Counted from the first letter of the stretch, positions 8,887-18,630 are shown. The stretch: 64,000 nucleotides of DNA from JBMHDN01 sp049889355 (GCA_049889355.1 JBMHDN010000016.1:1-64000), one strand, 5' to 3'. The notes: generated by a model not told the origin, from the letters alone. Numbers and translations are program-made.

Positions 8887-9960
8887 TTAGTGCCCGTTCT
8901 CTGAAGGGAAGACAAACACCTGAGATGGGTCGATAGATAAATAGAGCTCTTCGCCTTCATCCAAATGGTTCAGACCTGGAATCCGAGCATGGACATGCAG
9001 GCTAGCGGTGCCTGTCGGTACCGATAAATGCACCAGCGTGGCATGGCCAAGCTGGCGGGCTTCCATCACATAGGCTTTACAGGCCGTGCCAGATTGACCG
9101 CTGGCAGGTTCAGCATGACAGCTGATCCCCTCATAGCGCACCACAACCTCTGCCTGATGCCCCTCTTTCATCATCTGAGACAGGCCAGCATGCCCAACAG
9201 ACCCAAAAATCGTGTCGATCTGATCCCCAGATACAATGCCCGGAATATGATTCACCTCGCCAAAAAAGCCAGCCACAAAGCTGGTTTTCGGGCGGGCATA
9301 GAGATCAATCGGGCGCCCCTGCTGCTCAACACTGCCATTATTCAGCACAATGATTTTATCTGATAAAAACATCGCTTCTTCTGAATCATGGGTTACCATC
9401 AGGGCCGAGACCTGATGTTCACGCAAAGTGTGCAGCATCTGATCACGCACCCGCTCGCGCAGGCGGCTATCCAACCCGCTAAAGGGCTCGTCCAGCAAAA
9501 GTAAGCGTGGTTTTGGGGCAAGTGCACGGGCCAGTGCGACACGTTGTTGCTGGCCGCCTGACAGCTCGTGCGGATACATATCCCCTAAATGTTCAATATT
9601 AAGCTCAGCCAGCATATCAAGCGCATTGCGGGTGGCTTTCGCGCCTTTATCATTCATCCCAAACAGCACATTATCCAGCACTTTGAGATGCGGGAAGAGC
9701 GCATAGGATTGAAACACCATGCCCATATGGCGCAATTCGGGATCACGTGCCCAGCCTGGCCGCGAGATGATCTGGCCATCCATCACAATCTCGCCAGCCT
9801 CTGGCACTTCAAGCCCAGCGGCCAGACGCAGTAAGGTTGTCTTGCCACAGCCAGAAGGGCCAAGCAGCGAGACGACCTCGCCCTGCTGCATGGAAAAACC
9901 GACATCTAACAGCGAATTCTTCCCGTTATATTTATGAGATAGTGATTTAAATTCAATCAT
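8887..9960 (-). CDS. ABC transporter ATP-binding protein, FbpC/PotA-like, without its partners
   Basis: The 357-residue protein has Walker A GPSGCGKTT, the Q-loop region FQSYALFPHL, signature LSGGQQQR, Walker B LLLLDEP and the H-loop VTHDSEEAM. A C-terminal extension (about residues 240-357) resembles a TOBE-type regulatory domain. This architecture belongs to importers of the Fe(III), spermidine or phosphonate type (FbpC, PotA, PhnT), but no permease or binding protein lies in the window, so the substrate is unknown. The gene starts inside the end of scpB (8 base overlap) and sits between scpB and tatA, where other alphaproteobacteria usually have no such gene. Confidence 0.85.
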   Translation of the reverse strand: MIEFKSLSHKYNGKNSLLDVGFSMQQGEVVSLLGPSGCGKTTLLRLAAGLEVPEAGEIVMDGQIISRPGWARDPELRHMGMVFQSYALFPHLKVLDNVLFGMNDKGAKATRNALDMLAELNIEHLGDMYPHELSGGQQQRVALARALAPKPRLLLLDEPFSGLDSRLRERVRDQMLHTLREHQVSALMVTHDSEEAMFLSDKIIVLNNGSVEQQGRPIDLYARPKTSFVAGFFGEVNHIPGIVSGDQIDTIFGSVGHAGLSQMMKEGHQAEVVVRYEGISCHAEPASGQSGTACKAYVMEARQLGHATLVHLSVPTGTASLHVHARIPGLNHLDEGEELYLSIDPSQVFVFPSENGH

Positions 9961-10669
9961 TTAAAGCATTAACCTCAGCTTCGATATCGGCGATATCAAT
10001 CTCATCATTTTCAGTGTCATCCAGCCATAAATCCTGGCTTAAGGCAGCCTGGTCTGGGTTTTCATCCAGCTGGTCTGCAACGCGCTCGCCAGCTTCGCCG
10101 ACACCGCCTAGGACCATGCCTTTTTTCAGCAAGCCAGCGGCTTTGAGCTCATCCACCCCTGGCAGATCGGTGAGCTGGCTGAGGCCAAAATAATCGAGGA
10201 ATTGCGGGGCAGTCCCCCAAGTGAGTGGCCGCCCTGGGGTGCGTCTGCGCCCACGTGGTTTGATCCAGCCCAATTCAAGCAAGATATCCATGGTGCCACG
10301 CGATAGGCTGATCCCTCGGATATCCTCTATTTCAGCGCGTGTAACAGGCTGGTGATAGGCAATGATCGCCAGCACTTCGAGGGCCGCACGCGAGAGCGGG
10401 CGTTCCACCGCGGTTTTGATATTCAGCCTATGTGCGACCTCTGGGCGTGTACGAAAGGCGTATCCTGTCCCAATTTTGCTGAGCATAATGCCGCTGGTCT
10501 CGTCATACCGCCGCGCAATATGGGCGATAATCTGGTCAAAGGCGGTATCGGGATCCAGCTTGCTATCGACCAGATAGGGCCGACAATCCTTTTCATAAAC
10601 AGGCTTTTGTGAGGCAAAAATCAACGCCTCAATGATCTGAGCTGTTTTTACAAGGGAATCATCCGCCAT
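9953..10669 (-). CDS. scpB: Segregation and condensation protein B
   Basis: The 238-residue protein shows the tandem winged-helix region of ScpB, including ALEVLAIIAYHQPVTRAEIEDIRG and RTPGRPLTWGT followed by FLDYFGLSQLTDLP. ScpB dimers bind ScpA and the SMC ATPase to form the condensin that compacts and separates chromosomes. The start codon overlaps the scpA stop by one base, indicating translational coupling. The acidic C-terminal tail (about 30 residues) is not part of the core fold. Confidence 0.95.
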   Translation of the reverse strand: MADDSLVKTAQIIEALIFASQKPVYEKDCRPYLVDSKLDPDTAFDQIIAHIARRYDETSGIMLSKIGTGYAFRTRPEVAHRLNIKTAVERPLSRAALEVLAIIAYHQPVTRAEIEDIRGISLSRGTMDILLELGWIKPRGRRRTPGRPLTWGTAPQFLDYFGLSQLTDLPGVDELKAAGLLKKGMVLGGVGEAGERVADQLDENPDQAALSQDLWLDDTENDEIDIADIEAEVNALND

Positions 10670-11538
10670 TATGTACCCTGACTTTCTGTTGTCGCCTGAT
10701 TTGCCTGATTATCATCTGGTTGTTTATCTGGCTGTTTATCTGGCTGATTATTTGCGCTGCCACTGGTGCGCAACATCACAGGCCCATAGGCTGCATCTTG
10801 TCTTAACCCTATCATGCCTTCTTTGGCCAGTTCCAGTGCCGCCACAAAATGAGAGGCAACAGCTGAGCGTTTATCCATCGGCTTTTGCAAGCCAGGCGGC
10901 ATGAAACCCATCAAATCTGCCCAGCCCTGGCGTACTGGCAAGAGACGACGCAGACGTGCTGAGGCTTCCTGGACACTAAAAAGGCGCGTAGAGGCAATGG
11001 TCAGGGTGCTCGCGGCCTCGGCAGAACGCATCTGGCCATAGGTGCTGAGCAGTTCATAAAGGCTGGTGGTCCAAAGGATATGTTCTGTCTTGTCAAATTC
11101 TTCAGTCTCGCCTCTGGTAAAGCGCTGATGGCCCAACCTTGGCAAGGTCATCAAGGTTTTGGCCGCTTTTTGCATTGCTTCGAGACGGAGCAGCTGGAAT
11201 TTCAGCGCGTCTGTCATATCGATAATCTCGTCTGCCACTTCAGGTTCTGGTTCAGGCAGCAGCAAACGTGATTTCAGATAAGCAAGCCAGGCCGCCATCA
11301 CCAGATAATCCGCCGCCACCTCTAAATTGAGATCACGGGCAGTTGAAACAAATTCAAGATATTGTTCAGCAAGCGGCAGAATAGCGATTTTGCTGAGATC
11401 GACCTTTTGGTCACGTGCAAGCGATAAGAGCAGGTCAATCGGCCCTTCAAACCCGTCCAGATTAACGAACAGAGACAGCTGGGGCGTTGTTTCATCTGCG
11501 ATTTGGCTATCAAAAATGGAACCGGGGGACTGTGTCAT
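10669..11538 (-). CDS. scpA: Segregation and condensation protein A (kleisin)
   Basis: The protein (289 residues) has the ScpA N-terminal signature FEGPIDLLLSLARDQKVDLSKI and the middle ADYLVMAAWLAYLKSRLLLP; the C-terminal winged helix is shorter and less clear. ScpA bridges SMC heads. The frame stays open to 11604, but I chose the ATG at 11538 (MTQSPGS), which removes an overlap with the upstream SPOR gene. The end carries a Gln/Asp/Asn-rich repeat (KQPDKQPDDNQ). In most alphaproteobacteria nagZ lies upstream of scpA; here a SPOR gene directly precedes it. Confidence 0.93.
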   Translation of the reverse strand: MTQSPGSIFDSQIADETTPQLSLFVNLDGFEGPIDLLLSLARDQKVDLSKIAILPLAEQYLEFVSTARDLNLEVAADYLVMAAWLAYLKSRLLLPEPEPEVADEIIDMTDALKFQLLRLEAMQKAAKTLMTLPRLGHQRFTRGETEEFDKTEHILWTTSLYELLSTYGQMRSAEAASTLTIASTRLFSVQEASARLRRLLPVRQGWADLMGFMPPGLQKPMDKRSAVASHFVAALELAKEGMIGLRQDAAYGPVMLRTSGSANNQPDKQPDKQPDDNQANQATTESQGT

Positions 11539-11557
11539 GCGCTGCGGACATCCCCAA

Positions 11558-12454
11558 CTAGCTGGCAGGCTTGATTTTGCGCAGAATACAATCCTGGCCT
11601 GCACGTTTCAGATTATCACAGATTTTACGGGCATCTGCTTCAGGTAGGGCTTCGGTGATCACCCGCCAGTAAACGCCGCTGGCGGTATCGGTTGGCATCA
11701 CACCGAGCACCAGCCCCATCAGCCGGTCCTTATGCTTATTGCTCATCAACGCGGCGACTTCTTCTGCTTTGGTCTGATTTTGAAAAGCCGCGATTTGGAC
11801 CATCATCACCGGCTGAGCCCCAGCTTTGACCACTGGTTTTTTAATGATGCGGTTTGGTTTCGTCTCTTCAGCCTCTGGCTTTTGTGCCTCGACCACCTCT
11901 TTGACCTCAGTATCCTCTGGTACTTGTGTGTCATTAGCAGATGGCGTGGCTGGTGCGCTCACAGAAGAGATGTTATCCTCTTCTGCTTTTGGCGTATCTG
12001 ACTTAATTGACGCTGTTTTGGTCTGTTCTTCGGCTTGTGGTTCTGATTTGGCTGGTGCTGTATCCTGATTTTGGGTGTCAACAGACTTTGTTGGCGCTGT
12101 GGTGTTTTCAGAATCCTGGCTGCTATCATCATCAGATGTCGCAACAGCCACAGGCGGCATTTCAGGGGCCGGATCAGGCAATTTGAGCAGCTCGCCATTA
12201 TTTTCAGCGGATTTCAGCTGATCCAGCAAATCAAACACATCCTTGTCTTTGTGATCAATGGCTTTGCCGCCGCTCTCATCTGGTTTGGATTTGTAGGGAG
12301 TCTGGCTGGCTTCAATAACAATCAGGCCTTTTTGGTCAGCAGAAGGCAGCAGGAAAAACATCAGCCCACCGCCCAGAATGAGCGCGCCTAAAAACAAACC
12401 GGCAATGAGCGCCATTCTGCTGGACCAGAAATTTTGGTCAAACCCGTCAGACAT
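11558..12454 (-). CDS. SPOR-domain membrane protein
   Basis: The 298-residue protein has one N-terminal membrane helix (about residues 12-36), a long low-complexity region rich in Asp, Glu, Thr, Pro and Lys (about 50-200), and a C-terminal SPOR-like domain (about 215-295) starting MMVQIAAFQNQTKAEEVAALM. SPOR domains bind denuded peptidoglycan glycan strands, often at the division site. Its start overlaps the argS stop by one base. A SPOR gene after argS is typical of alphaproteobacteria; its detailed job is unknown. Confidence 0.85.
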   Translation of the reverse strand: MSDGFDQNFWSSRMALIAGLFLGALILGGGLMFFLLPSADQKGLIVIEASQTPYKSKPDESGGKAIDHKDKDVFDLLDQLKSAENNGELLKLPDPAPEMPPVAVATSDDDSSQDSENTTAPTKSVDTQNQDTAPAKSEPQAEEQTKTASIKSDTPKAEEDNISSVSAPATPSANDTQVPEDTEVKEVVEAQKPEAEETKPNRIIKKPVVKAGAQPVMMVQIAAFQNQTKAEEVAALMSNKHKDRLMGLVLGVMPTDTASGVYWRVITEALPEADARKICDNLKRAGQDCILRKIKPAS

Positions 12455-14187
12455 TACATTTCCTCATAGGCGGTAATCGACATCAGCCCCAAGCCTGATT
12501 TAAGCACTTGTGCGGTGGCTTTTACAAGCCTCAGGCGTGCAGTGGTCAAATCCTCATCTTCGGCTTGAATAAATTTCAAGGCTGGATCATCACGCCCGGC
12601 ATTCCAGAGCGCGTGGAAATCAGCTGCCAAATCCATCAGATAAAAAGCAATCCGATGTGGTTCATGCGCCAGTGCGGCTGCGCTAAGTGCCTTTGGCCAG
12701 CTACAAAGCTGTTTTATCAGCCGCAATTCAGCAGGAGCGGTGAGACGCCTATCAGCATCTGCCCTATCCAGATTAAGGCCAGCAGCTTCAGGCTGGCGCA
12801 GGACAGAGCAGGCACGGGCATGGCCATATTGCACGTAAAAGACCGGGTTATCACGGCTCTTTTCGGTGACTTTGGCATAATCAAATTCAAGCGGCTGATC
12901 AGAACGGCGGGTGAGCATAATAAAGCGCATCACATCTGCGCCCACTGCCGCCATGACATCGCTGAGGGTGACAAAGGTCCCTGCCCGTTTGGACATTTTC
13001 ACTGGCTTGCCATTATCAAGCAGGCTGACCAGCTGGCATAATTTAACATCCAGCTGGTTTTTTTGGCCGCTCATCGCTTCTATTGCCGCGCTCATGCGTT
13101 TGACATAGCCACCATGATCTGCGCCCCATACATCGATCAGCTGGCCCTTGGTGCGATCCAGCTTGTCCATATGATAGGCCACATCAGAGGCAAAATAGGT
13201 CCAGCTGCCATCTGATTTTTGCAAGGCGCGATCCACATCATCGCCATAATCAGAAGATTTAAAAAGCAGCTGCTCGCGTGGCTCCCAGTCATTATCCTTT
13301 GCGCCTTTCGGTGCTTCGGGAATGCCGGTATAGACAAGGCCATCTGCGCTCAGCCTGTCCATCGCTGATTGCACGCGCCCTGATTCAACAAAGGCGCGTT
13401 CAGATGAATAGATATCCATATCCACGCCGAGCTCGGCCAAATCCGCTTTGATAGAGGCCATCATTGCATCAATGGCAAAATTGCGGATCAGCTCATGGCG
13501 ACCTGCCTCCTCCATTTCCAACAAAGAAGAGCCATGCGCCTGTTTTAAGGCTTCGCCCACTTCTTTGAGATAAGCACCTGGATAAAGACCAGCAGGAATC
13601 TCGCCAATCTCCTCACCCAGAGCTTCGCGATAGCGCAAAAAAGCAGAGCGGCCGAGCACATCCACCTGCGCCCCGGCATCATTGATATAATATTCACGGG
13701 TGACATCATAACCGGTGAAGCTAAGCAAATGGGCCAATACATCGCCGAAAATCGCGCCGCGTGCATGGGCTGCATGCAAGGGGCCGGTGGGATTAGCCGA
13801 GACAAATTCCACATTCACCGGCGCACCGCCACCAAGATCAGAGCGGCCATAATCCGCCCCGGCTTCTAGGATTGAACCGATTTCTGCGCCCCAGCATCCG
13901 TCTGTCAGCGTGATGTTGATAAAGCCAGGGCCAGCAATATCCACCTGTTCAACCTTGTCCAATTGGCGCAGCTGATCTGCCAGCAAGTCAGCGAGATCGC
14001 GCGGCTTCATCTTGACCTGGCCTGCCATCACCATAGCGGCATTGGTGGCCAGATCGCCATGGGCTTCATCGCGTGGCAATTCAACGGTAACCCGCGCCAG
14101 ATTCAGCCCTTCTGGCCAGTGATGTGCCACCGCCAGATTTTCGAATATCTGCTGAATTTCAGTTTCAAAATGATTAAAAAGTGTCAT
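12454..14187 (-). CDS. argS: Arginyl-tRNA synthetase
   Basis: The 577-residue class I synthetase has the N-terminal Add1 domain, the catalytic signature ANPTGPLHAAHARGA (HAAH in the HIGH position), the KMSKRAGTFVTLSDV loop, and the C-terminal DALR anticodon-binding helices. It attaches arginine to tRNA-Arg. Length is normal for the family. It starts one base after the dgt stop region on the same strand, giving a dgt-argS-SPOR-scpAB operon-like run. Confidence 0.97.
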   Translation of the reverse strand: MTLFNHFETEIQQIFENLAVAHHWPEGLNLARVTVELPRDEAHGDLATNAAMVMAGQVKMKPRDLADLLADQLRQLDKVEQVDIAGPGFINITLTDGCWGAEIGSILEAGADYGRSDLGGGAPVNVEFVSANPTGPLHAAHARGAIFGDVLAHLLSFTGYDVTREYYINDAGAQVDVLGRSAFLRYREALGEEIGEIPAGLYPGAYLKEVGEALKQAHGSSLLEMEEAGRHELIRNFAIDAMMASIKADLAELGVDMDIYSSERAFVESGRVQSAMDRLSADGLVYTGIPEAPKGAKDNDWEPREQLLFKSSDYGDDVDRALQKSDGSWTYFASDVAYHMDKLDRTKGQLIDVWGADHGGYVKRMSAAIEAMSGQKNQLDVKLCQLVSLLDNGKPVKMSKRAGTFVTLSDVMAAVGADVMRFIMLTRRSDQPLEFDYAKVTEKSRDNPVFYVQYGHARACSVLRQPEAAGLNLDRADADRRLTAPAELRLIKQLCSWPKALSAAALAHEPHRIAFYLMDLAADFHALWNAGRDDPALKFIQAEDEDLTTARLRLVKATAQVLKSGLGLMSITAYEEM

Positions 14188-14188
14188 G

Positions 14189-15379
14189 TTAGCTCAAAAT
14201 CGGTCCGGTTTCGAAAAGCCGCTCATATTCCAACAACGCATAACGGTCAGTCATAGAGGCCACATAATCAGCAATGATACGCGCTTGCTGGTTTTGCGCA
14301 TCCTTGCCTGTCATCTCATCTGTTAGTTTGCTTTGCCATTCGGTTGGCAACAGGTTTGTCTCGTCCATCAGCTGGTTGAACAGCCGCTTTGTAACGCGTT
14401 TTGCCTTGGATGTCATCCGGTTCACCTTGTAATGACGCCACATATTGGTGAACAAAAATTGCCGCAGCGCCCGCAGCTCGTCTCGGGCCGCCTGGCTATG
14501 GGCGATCACCGGATAGCCGGCATAACGGATCGCATCAGCTGTTTCAGGTGCCAGGGCTTGTAAATTTTCATGAGATTGGCCAAGCAAATCCTGGACAAAA
14601 TAGCTGATCAGATGGCGGGTGAGCTCGTGGCTAAGACGTGAGAGCGGTAAATCAGGGAAACGGCTATTCAGGTCAGCCAAAATAGCGCTAATCACCGGTA
14701 AATGAGCAATATCAGCTGGAACAAACAGACCAGCACGCAAACTGTCATCTACATCATGGGCCAGATAGGCAATATCATCTGCCAGATTGGCCAGCTGGGC
14801 CTCGCCAGAGGCATAGCTATCCAGCTTTAAATCCAAGGCTTCATCGAGCAGTACTAAGGTCGGACGCCGGTCTTCCATCGCAAGGGGACCATTATGTTTT
14901 GCCACCCCTTCTAGGGTTTCCCATGTCAGATTAAGCCCGTCAAAACCCGCATAACGCTCTTCAAGACGGGTTAAAACACGTAGTGTCTGTTCATTGTGAT
15001 CAAACCCGCCATAAGGCTGCATCACCTGATCAAGTGCCTCTTCACCCGCATGGCCAAAGGGTGTGTGGCCTAAATCATGGGCCAGTGCGATGGCTTCAGC
15101 CAAATCTTCGTTAAAGCCAAGGGCACGGGCCATGGAACGCGCAATCTGGGCCACTTCGATAGAGTGGGTGAGCCGCGTGCGATAATAATCACCCTCGTGA
15201 TAGACAAAGACTTGTGTTTTATGTTTCAGCCGGCGAAACGCCCCTGAATGCAAAATCCGGTCACGATCGCGCTGAAAATCTGACCGCTGGAAGGGGCCTG
15301 TATCTCTGGCTTGCTCATCTAACAGGCGGCCCTTAGATGATGTGCTGGCATAGTTGGCAAAAACAAAGCCCTTTGTCAT
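14189..15379 (-). CDS. dgt: dGTPase-like HD-domain dNTP triphosphohydrolase
   Basis: The protein (396 residues) has the HD-domain metal ligands in RLTHSIEVAQIARS and ALAHDLGHTPFGHAGEEAL, plus DDIAYLAHDVDDSL. It belongs to the dNTP triphosphohydrolase type 2 group, which cleaves dNTPs to nucleoside and triphosphate and helps set dNTP levels. I chose the ATG at 15379 (MTKGFVF), with AGG seven bases upstream, over a TTG at 15400. It is divergent from erpA across about 240 bases, in which I saw no clear regulatory site. Confidence 0.92.
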   Translation of the reverse strand: MTKGFVFANYASTSSKGRLLDEQARDTGPFQRSDFQRDRDRILHSGAFRRLKHKTQVFVYHEGDYYRTRLTHSIEVAQIARSMARALGFNEDLAEAIALAHDLGHTPFGHAGEEALDQVMQPYGGFDHNEQTLRVLTRLEERYAGFDGLNLTWETLEGVAKHNGPLAMEDRRPTLVLLDEALDLKLDSYASGEAQLANLADDIAYLAHDVDDSLRAGLFVPADIAHLPVISAILADLNSRFPDLPLSRLSHELTRHLISYFVQDLLGQSHENLQALAPETADAIRYAGYPVIAHSQAARDELRALRQFLFTNMWRHYKVNRMTSKAKRVTKRLFNQLMDETNLLPTEWQSKLTDEMTGKDAQNQQARIIADYVASMTDRYALLEYERLFETGPILS

Positions 15380-15622
15380 GTATGAACCTGCTTTTTTCAA
15401 TTAAACCAAAGAGGACGCCTAACCACAGGAGGCGATTTGCCAACCAGCTTGGGCAAAGCTGGTCTAACAAACGCGATAAAATAACCGGTTAAGGCCAAGA
15501 TATCGCACATTTTTTATCTTAATCTTACCCTCGCAGGAGTGCAAGGTGATGTCTGTTATTCTGGCTAAACTTCCTGATAAAAGCTGGTTGATTTTAGAGG
15601 GCATCATCCGCATATTAGGGAT

Positions 15623-15949
15623 ATGAGCACACAATTTACAGTCACCGAAGCCGCGGCAGCACGCATCACCCAGCTGGCCGCTTTGGAACCCGCCCCTTTC
15701 TTTCGAGTGCGGGTTGATGGCGGCGGTTGTTCTGGCTTTCAATATAAATTTGATTTCGACAATACTGAACAGAGTGATGATCTGAAATTCACCGCCCATG
15801 GGGTAACCGTGCTGGTCGATGAAATGTCGCTCGGCTTCTTAGAAAATGCGGAATTGGATTATGTTGAAGAGCTGATTGGCTCTTATTTCAAAGTCTCTAA
15901 CCCCAATGCAACGGCCTCTTGCGGCTGTGGCACCTCTTTTGCCATTTAA
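15623..15949 (+). CDS. erpA: A-type iron-sulfur carrier (ErpA/IscA family)
   Basis: The 108-residue protein shows the HesB/IscA fold signature VDGGGCSGFQYKF and the C-terminal CGCGTSFAI, giving the three conserved Fe-S-binding cysteines. It carries and delivers Fe-S clusters to apoproteins. Alphaproteobacteria often place erpA beside dgt in opposite orientation, as here. xthA starts only 4 bases after its stop, so the two are probably co-transcribed. ErpA rather than IscA is suggested by context, since no isc or suf genes are nearby. Confidence 0.9.
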   Translation: MSTQFTVTEAAAARITQLAALEPAPFFRVRVDGGGCSGFQYKFDFDNTEQSDDLKFTAHGVTVLVDEMSLGFLENAELDYVEELIGSYFKVSNPNATASCGCGTSFAI

Positions 15950-15953
15950 ACCG

Positions 15954-16742
15954 ATGCGCATTGCAAGCTGGAACGTCAATTCGCTCAAAGCTCGCCTGCA
16001 GCATGTGCTGGATTACTGCCGTGCTGAGACAGCCGATGTGTTGTTGTTGCAGGAATTGAAGCTGAGTGATGAAAATATTCCGCGTGAGGCCTTTGAAGAT
16101 ATCGGCTGGCATATCGAAACACATGGCCAAAAAACCTATAATGGGGTTGCGGTCCTATCCAAAAAACCGATTGAGATTATTCGGCGCGCGCTGCCAAATG
16201 AACCCTCAATAGCTGAAGATGGCAGCCTGCAGGCCCGCTATATTGAAGCGGATATTGAGGGGGTGCGTCTTGCCTCTATCTATCTGCCTAATGGCAATCC
16301 CAATCCGGGGCCAAAATTTACGTATAAAATCGACTGGATGAAGGCACTGAACGCCCATGCGGCAGATTTGCTAGACACAGAGCAGCCAGTTGTGCTGGCC
16401 GGCGATTATAATGTGATCCCGCAAGATATTGATTGTTATGATCCGCAAGCCTGGCAGGGCGATGCGCTGACTGACCCGCAAAGCCGCGCCGCTTTTTTTG
16501 CGCTCAGCCATATGGGCTATACAGATGCGCTGAGGGCCATTCACCCGCAAGGTGCACATTATAGTTTCTGGGATTATCAGGCTGGGGCCTGGCAAAAAGA
16601 TAATGGTATTCGCATTGATCATCTAATGCTCTCACCAGAAGCGGCAAATAAGCTGGTCTCTGCCGGTGTGGACAAAGCCCCACGTGGCCTTGAAAAGCCA
16701 TCAGATCACACCCCTGTCTGGTGTGCGCTGGATACCAAATAA
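15954..16742 (+). CDS. xthA: Exonuclease III-type AP endonuclease
   Basis: The protein (262 residues) has the full set of EEP-fold motifs: MRIASWNVNSLKAR, LLQELKL with the metal-binding Glu, AGDYNVIP, RIDHLMLSP and the catalytic SDHTPVW. It nicks DNA at abasic sites and removes 3' blocks in base excision repair. The open frame begins 26 codons earlier inside erpA, but the ATG at 15954 gives the standard N-terminus. It converges with ilvD. Confidence 0.95.
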   Translation: MRIASWNVNSLKARLQHVLDYCRAETADVLLLQELKLSDENIPREAFEDIGWHIETHGQKTYNGVAVLSKKPIEIIRRALPNEPSIAEDGSLQARYIEADIEGVRLASIYLPNGNPNPGPKFTYKIDWMKALNAHAADLLDTEQPVVLAGDYNVIPQDIDCYDPQAWQGDALTDPQSRAAFFALSHMGYTDALRAIHPQGAHYSFWDYQAGAWQKDNGIRIDHLMLSPEAANKLVSAGVDKAPRGLEKPSDHTPVWCALDTK

Positions 16743-16751
16743 GCTGAAATG

Positions 16752-16800
16752 ATCAAAAAAAATCCCTGCAGGGACATAAAATAATGCGCATCCTGCAGGG
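16752..16800 (-). terminator. Intrinsic terminator of ilvD
   Basis: Reading leftward from the ilvD stop, CCTGCAGGG and CCCTGCAGG pair as a 9 bp stem around a loop of about 19 bases, followed by a run of eight T. Each arm is itself close to a palindrome (CCTGCAGG). Position, strand and T-run all fit a Rho-independent terminator for ilvD. Confidence 0.7.
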
Positions 16801-16857
16801 GCGTCGTGGCGTTAAAATTGAGGGTGAAGCCTAATGTCACCCTCGTTTTCGTGCGGT

Positions 16858-18585
16858 TTAAATATCCGCATAGACGTGTTTTTCAGCCTTTGCGCCAGGG
16901 TGGGTTAAGGCCCCCTTCTCTGCTGAACCGACAGTCTGGGCATATTTCCAGATGGTCCCGGACTGGTAATCAGTCTCACGCGGGGTCCAGTCGGCTTTGC
17001 GCTTTGCAAGCTCATCATCGCTGAGATCAACGCTGATATCGCCAGTCTCGGCATTGATGGTGATCATATCGCCATCTTTGAGCAAGCCAATCGGCCCGCC
17101 TACAGCTGCCTCTGGGCCGACATGGCCGATACAAAAACCACGGGTTGCCCCTGAGAAGCGACCATCCGTGATAAGCGCGACCTTGTCCCCTGCACCCTGA
17201 CCATAAAGCGCCGCGGTGGTGGCCAGCATTTCGCGCATGCCAGGACCGCCCTTTGGCCCTTCATAGCGGATAACCAGCACCTCGCCTTCTTTGTAATCGC
17301 GGTTTTCAACAGCTTTAAAAGCGTCTTCTTCGCAATCAAAACAACGCGCCGGACCGGTGAATTGCAGCTTTTTCATGCCAGCGACCTTCACTAAGGCACC
17401 TTCTGGGGCCAGATTGCCACGCAAGCCGACCACGCCGCCTGTTGGTGAGAGCGGCTCTGCGGTGGTGCGAATAACATCCTGATCAGTTGGGAAGCTGACA
17501 TCTGCCAGATTTTCAGCAATCGTCTTGCCGGTAACAGTGATGCAATCACCATGGATAAAGCCGCCATCCAGCAGGGCTTTCATCAGCACTGGTACGCCGC
17601 CAATGCCATACATATCTTTGGCCACATACCGCCCGCCAGGCTTGAGATCAGCGATGTAAGGGGTACGTTTAAAGATTTCAGCCACATCATGGAGATCAAA
17701 TTCAATACCGCATTCAGCAGCCAAGGCAGGCAAATGCAGGCCGGCATTGGTTGAACCGCCAGAGGCTGCCACAACAGTGGCGGCATTTTCAAAGGCTTTA
17801 CGGGTCAAGATATCGCGCGGACGCAGCTGGGTTTTCAGCAAATCCATCACAATCCGGCCAGAATGATAGGCATATTCATCGCGGCTCTCATAAGGGGCCG
17901 GTGCACCAGCTGAACCTGGGATAGCCAGACCAATGGCTTCGGACACACACGCCATAGTGTTAGCGGTGAACTGGCCGCCACATGAACCTGCAGATGGGCA
18001 GGCCACACATTCGAGCTCGTGCAAATCTTCATCTGACATATTGCCGGCAGCATGCGCGCCAACGGCTTCAAACACATCTTGAACCGTCACATCACGCTCT
18101 TTATAGCGGCCTGGCAGGATAGAGCCACCATACATAAAGACAGATGGCACATTCAGACGTGCCATCGCCATCATCACACCTGGCAGGGATTTATCACAGC
18201 CAGCCAGACCCACCATCGCATCATAACAATGGCCGCGCATGGTCAGTTCAATCGAATCAGCGATCACTTCACGGCTGACCAGAGAAGCCTTCATACCCGC
18301 ATGGCCCATGGCAATACCATCGGTCACTGTAATGGTGGTAAATTCGCGCGGGCTGCCAGCATGTTCGCGCACACCGCGCTTGGCTGCCTGTGCCTGACGT
18401 GAGAGCGCAATATTACAAGGCGCGGCTTCGTTCCAGGTGGTCACCACACCCACCAATGGCTGGTAGATTTCTTCCTCGCTCATCCCCATCGCATAGTAAT
18501 AAGAGCGGTGCGGCGCGCTCTTTGCGCCCACACTTACATGGCGGCTTGGCAGATTTTTTTTGTTATCCCAATCATGTGATGACAT
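16858..18585 (-). CDS. ilvD: Dihydroxy-acid dehydratase
   Basis: The 575-residue protein carries the Fe-S cysteines in AAPCNIALS, VGLAGCDKSLPG and CPSAGSCGGQFTANTM, all typical of IlvD/Edd dehydratases. It converts dihydroxy acids to 2-keto acids in valine, leucine and isoleucine synthesis. Length and the LITDGRFSGATRG segment fit IlvD better than Edd. It lies 45 bases downstream of valS on the same strand, a branched-chain amino-acid synthesis gene beside the valine synthetase, which may be chance. A clear terminator follows. Confidence 0.96.
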   Translation of the reverse strand: MSSHDWDNKKNLPSRHVSVGAKSAPHRSYYYAMGMSEEEIYQPLVGVVTTWNEAAPCNIALSRQAQAAKRGVREHAGSPREFTTITVTDGIAMGHAGMKASLVSREVIADSIELTMRGHCYDAMVGLAGCDKSLPGVMMAMARLNVPSVFMYGGSILPGRYKERDVTVQDVFEAVGAHAAGNMSDEDLHELECVACPSAGSCGGQFTANTMACVSEAIGLAIPGSAGAPAPYESRDEYAYHSGRIVMDLLKTQLRPRDILTRKAFENAATVVAASGGSTNAGLHLPALAAECGIEFDLHDVAEIFKRTPYIADLKPGGRYVAKDMYGIGGVPVLMKALLDGGFIHGDCITVTGKTIAENLADVSFPTDQDVIRTTAEPLSPTGGVVGLRGNLAPEGALVKVAGMKKLQFTGPARCFDCEEDAFKAVENRDYKEGEVLVIRYEGPKGGPGMREMLATTAALYGQGAGDKVALITDGRFSGATRGFCIGHVGPEAAVGGPIGLLKDGDMITINAETGDISVDLSDDELAKRKADWTPRETDYQSGTIWKYAQTVGSAEKGALTHPGAKAEKHVYADI

Positions 18586-18630
18586 GGTGTTTCTCCCTCA
18601 AAAATAGATCGTCTCGTTGGTCTGTATCTC

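Noticed and set aside
12508..13041. A 177-codon open frame on the plus strand within argS
   Set aside because: It is a shadow of a conserved synthetase in frame on the other strand.
16764..16800. The CCTGCAGG palindromes as restriction or protein-binding sites
   Set aside because: The pair forms a stem followed by a T-run downstream of ilvD, which a terminator explains better.
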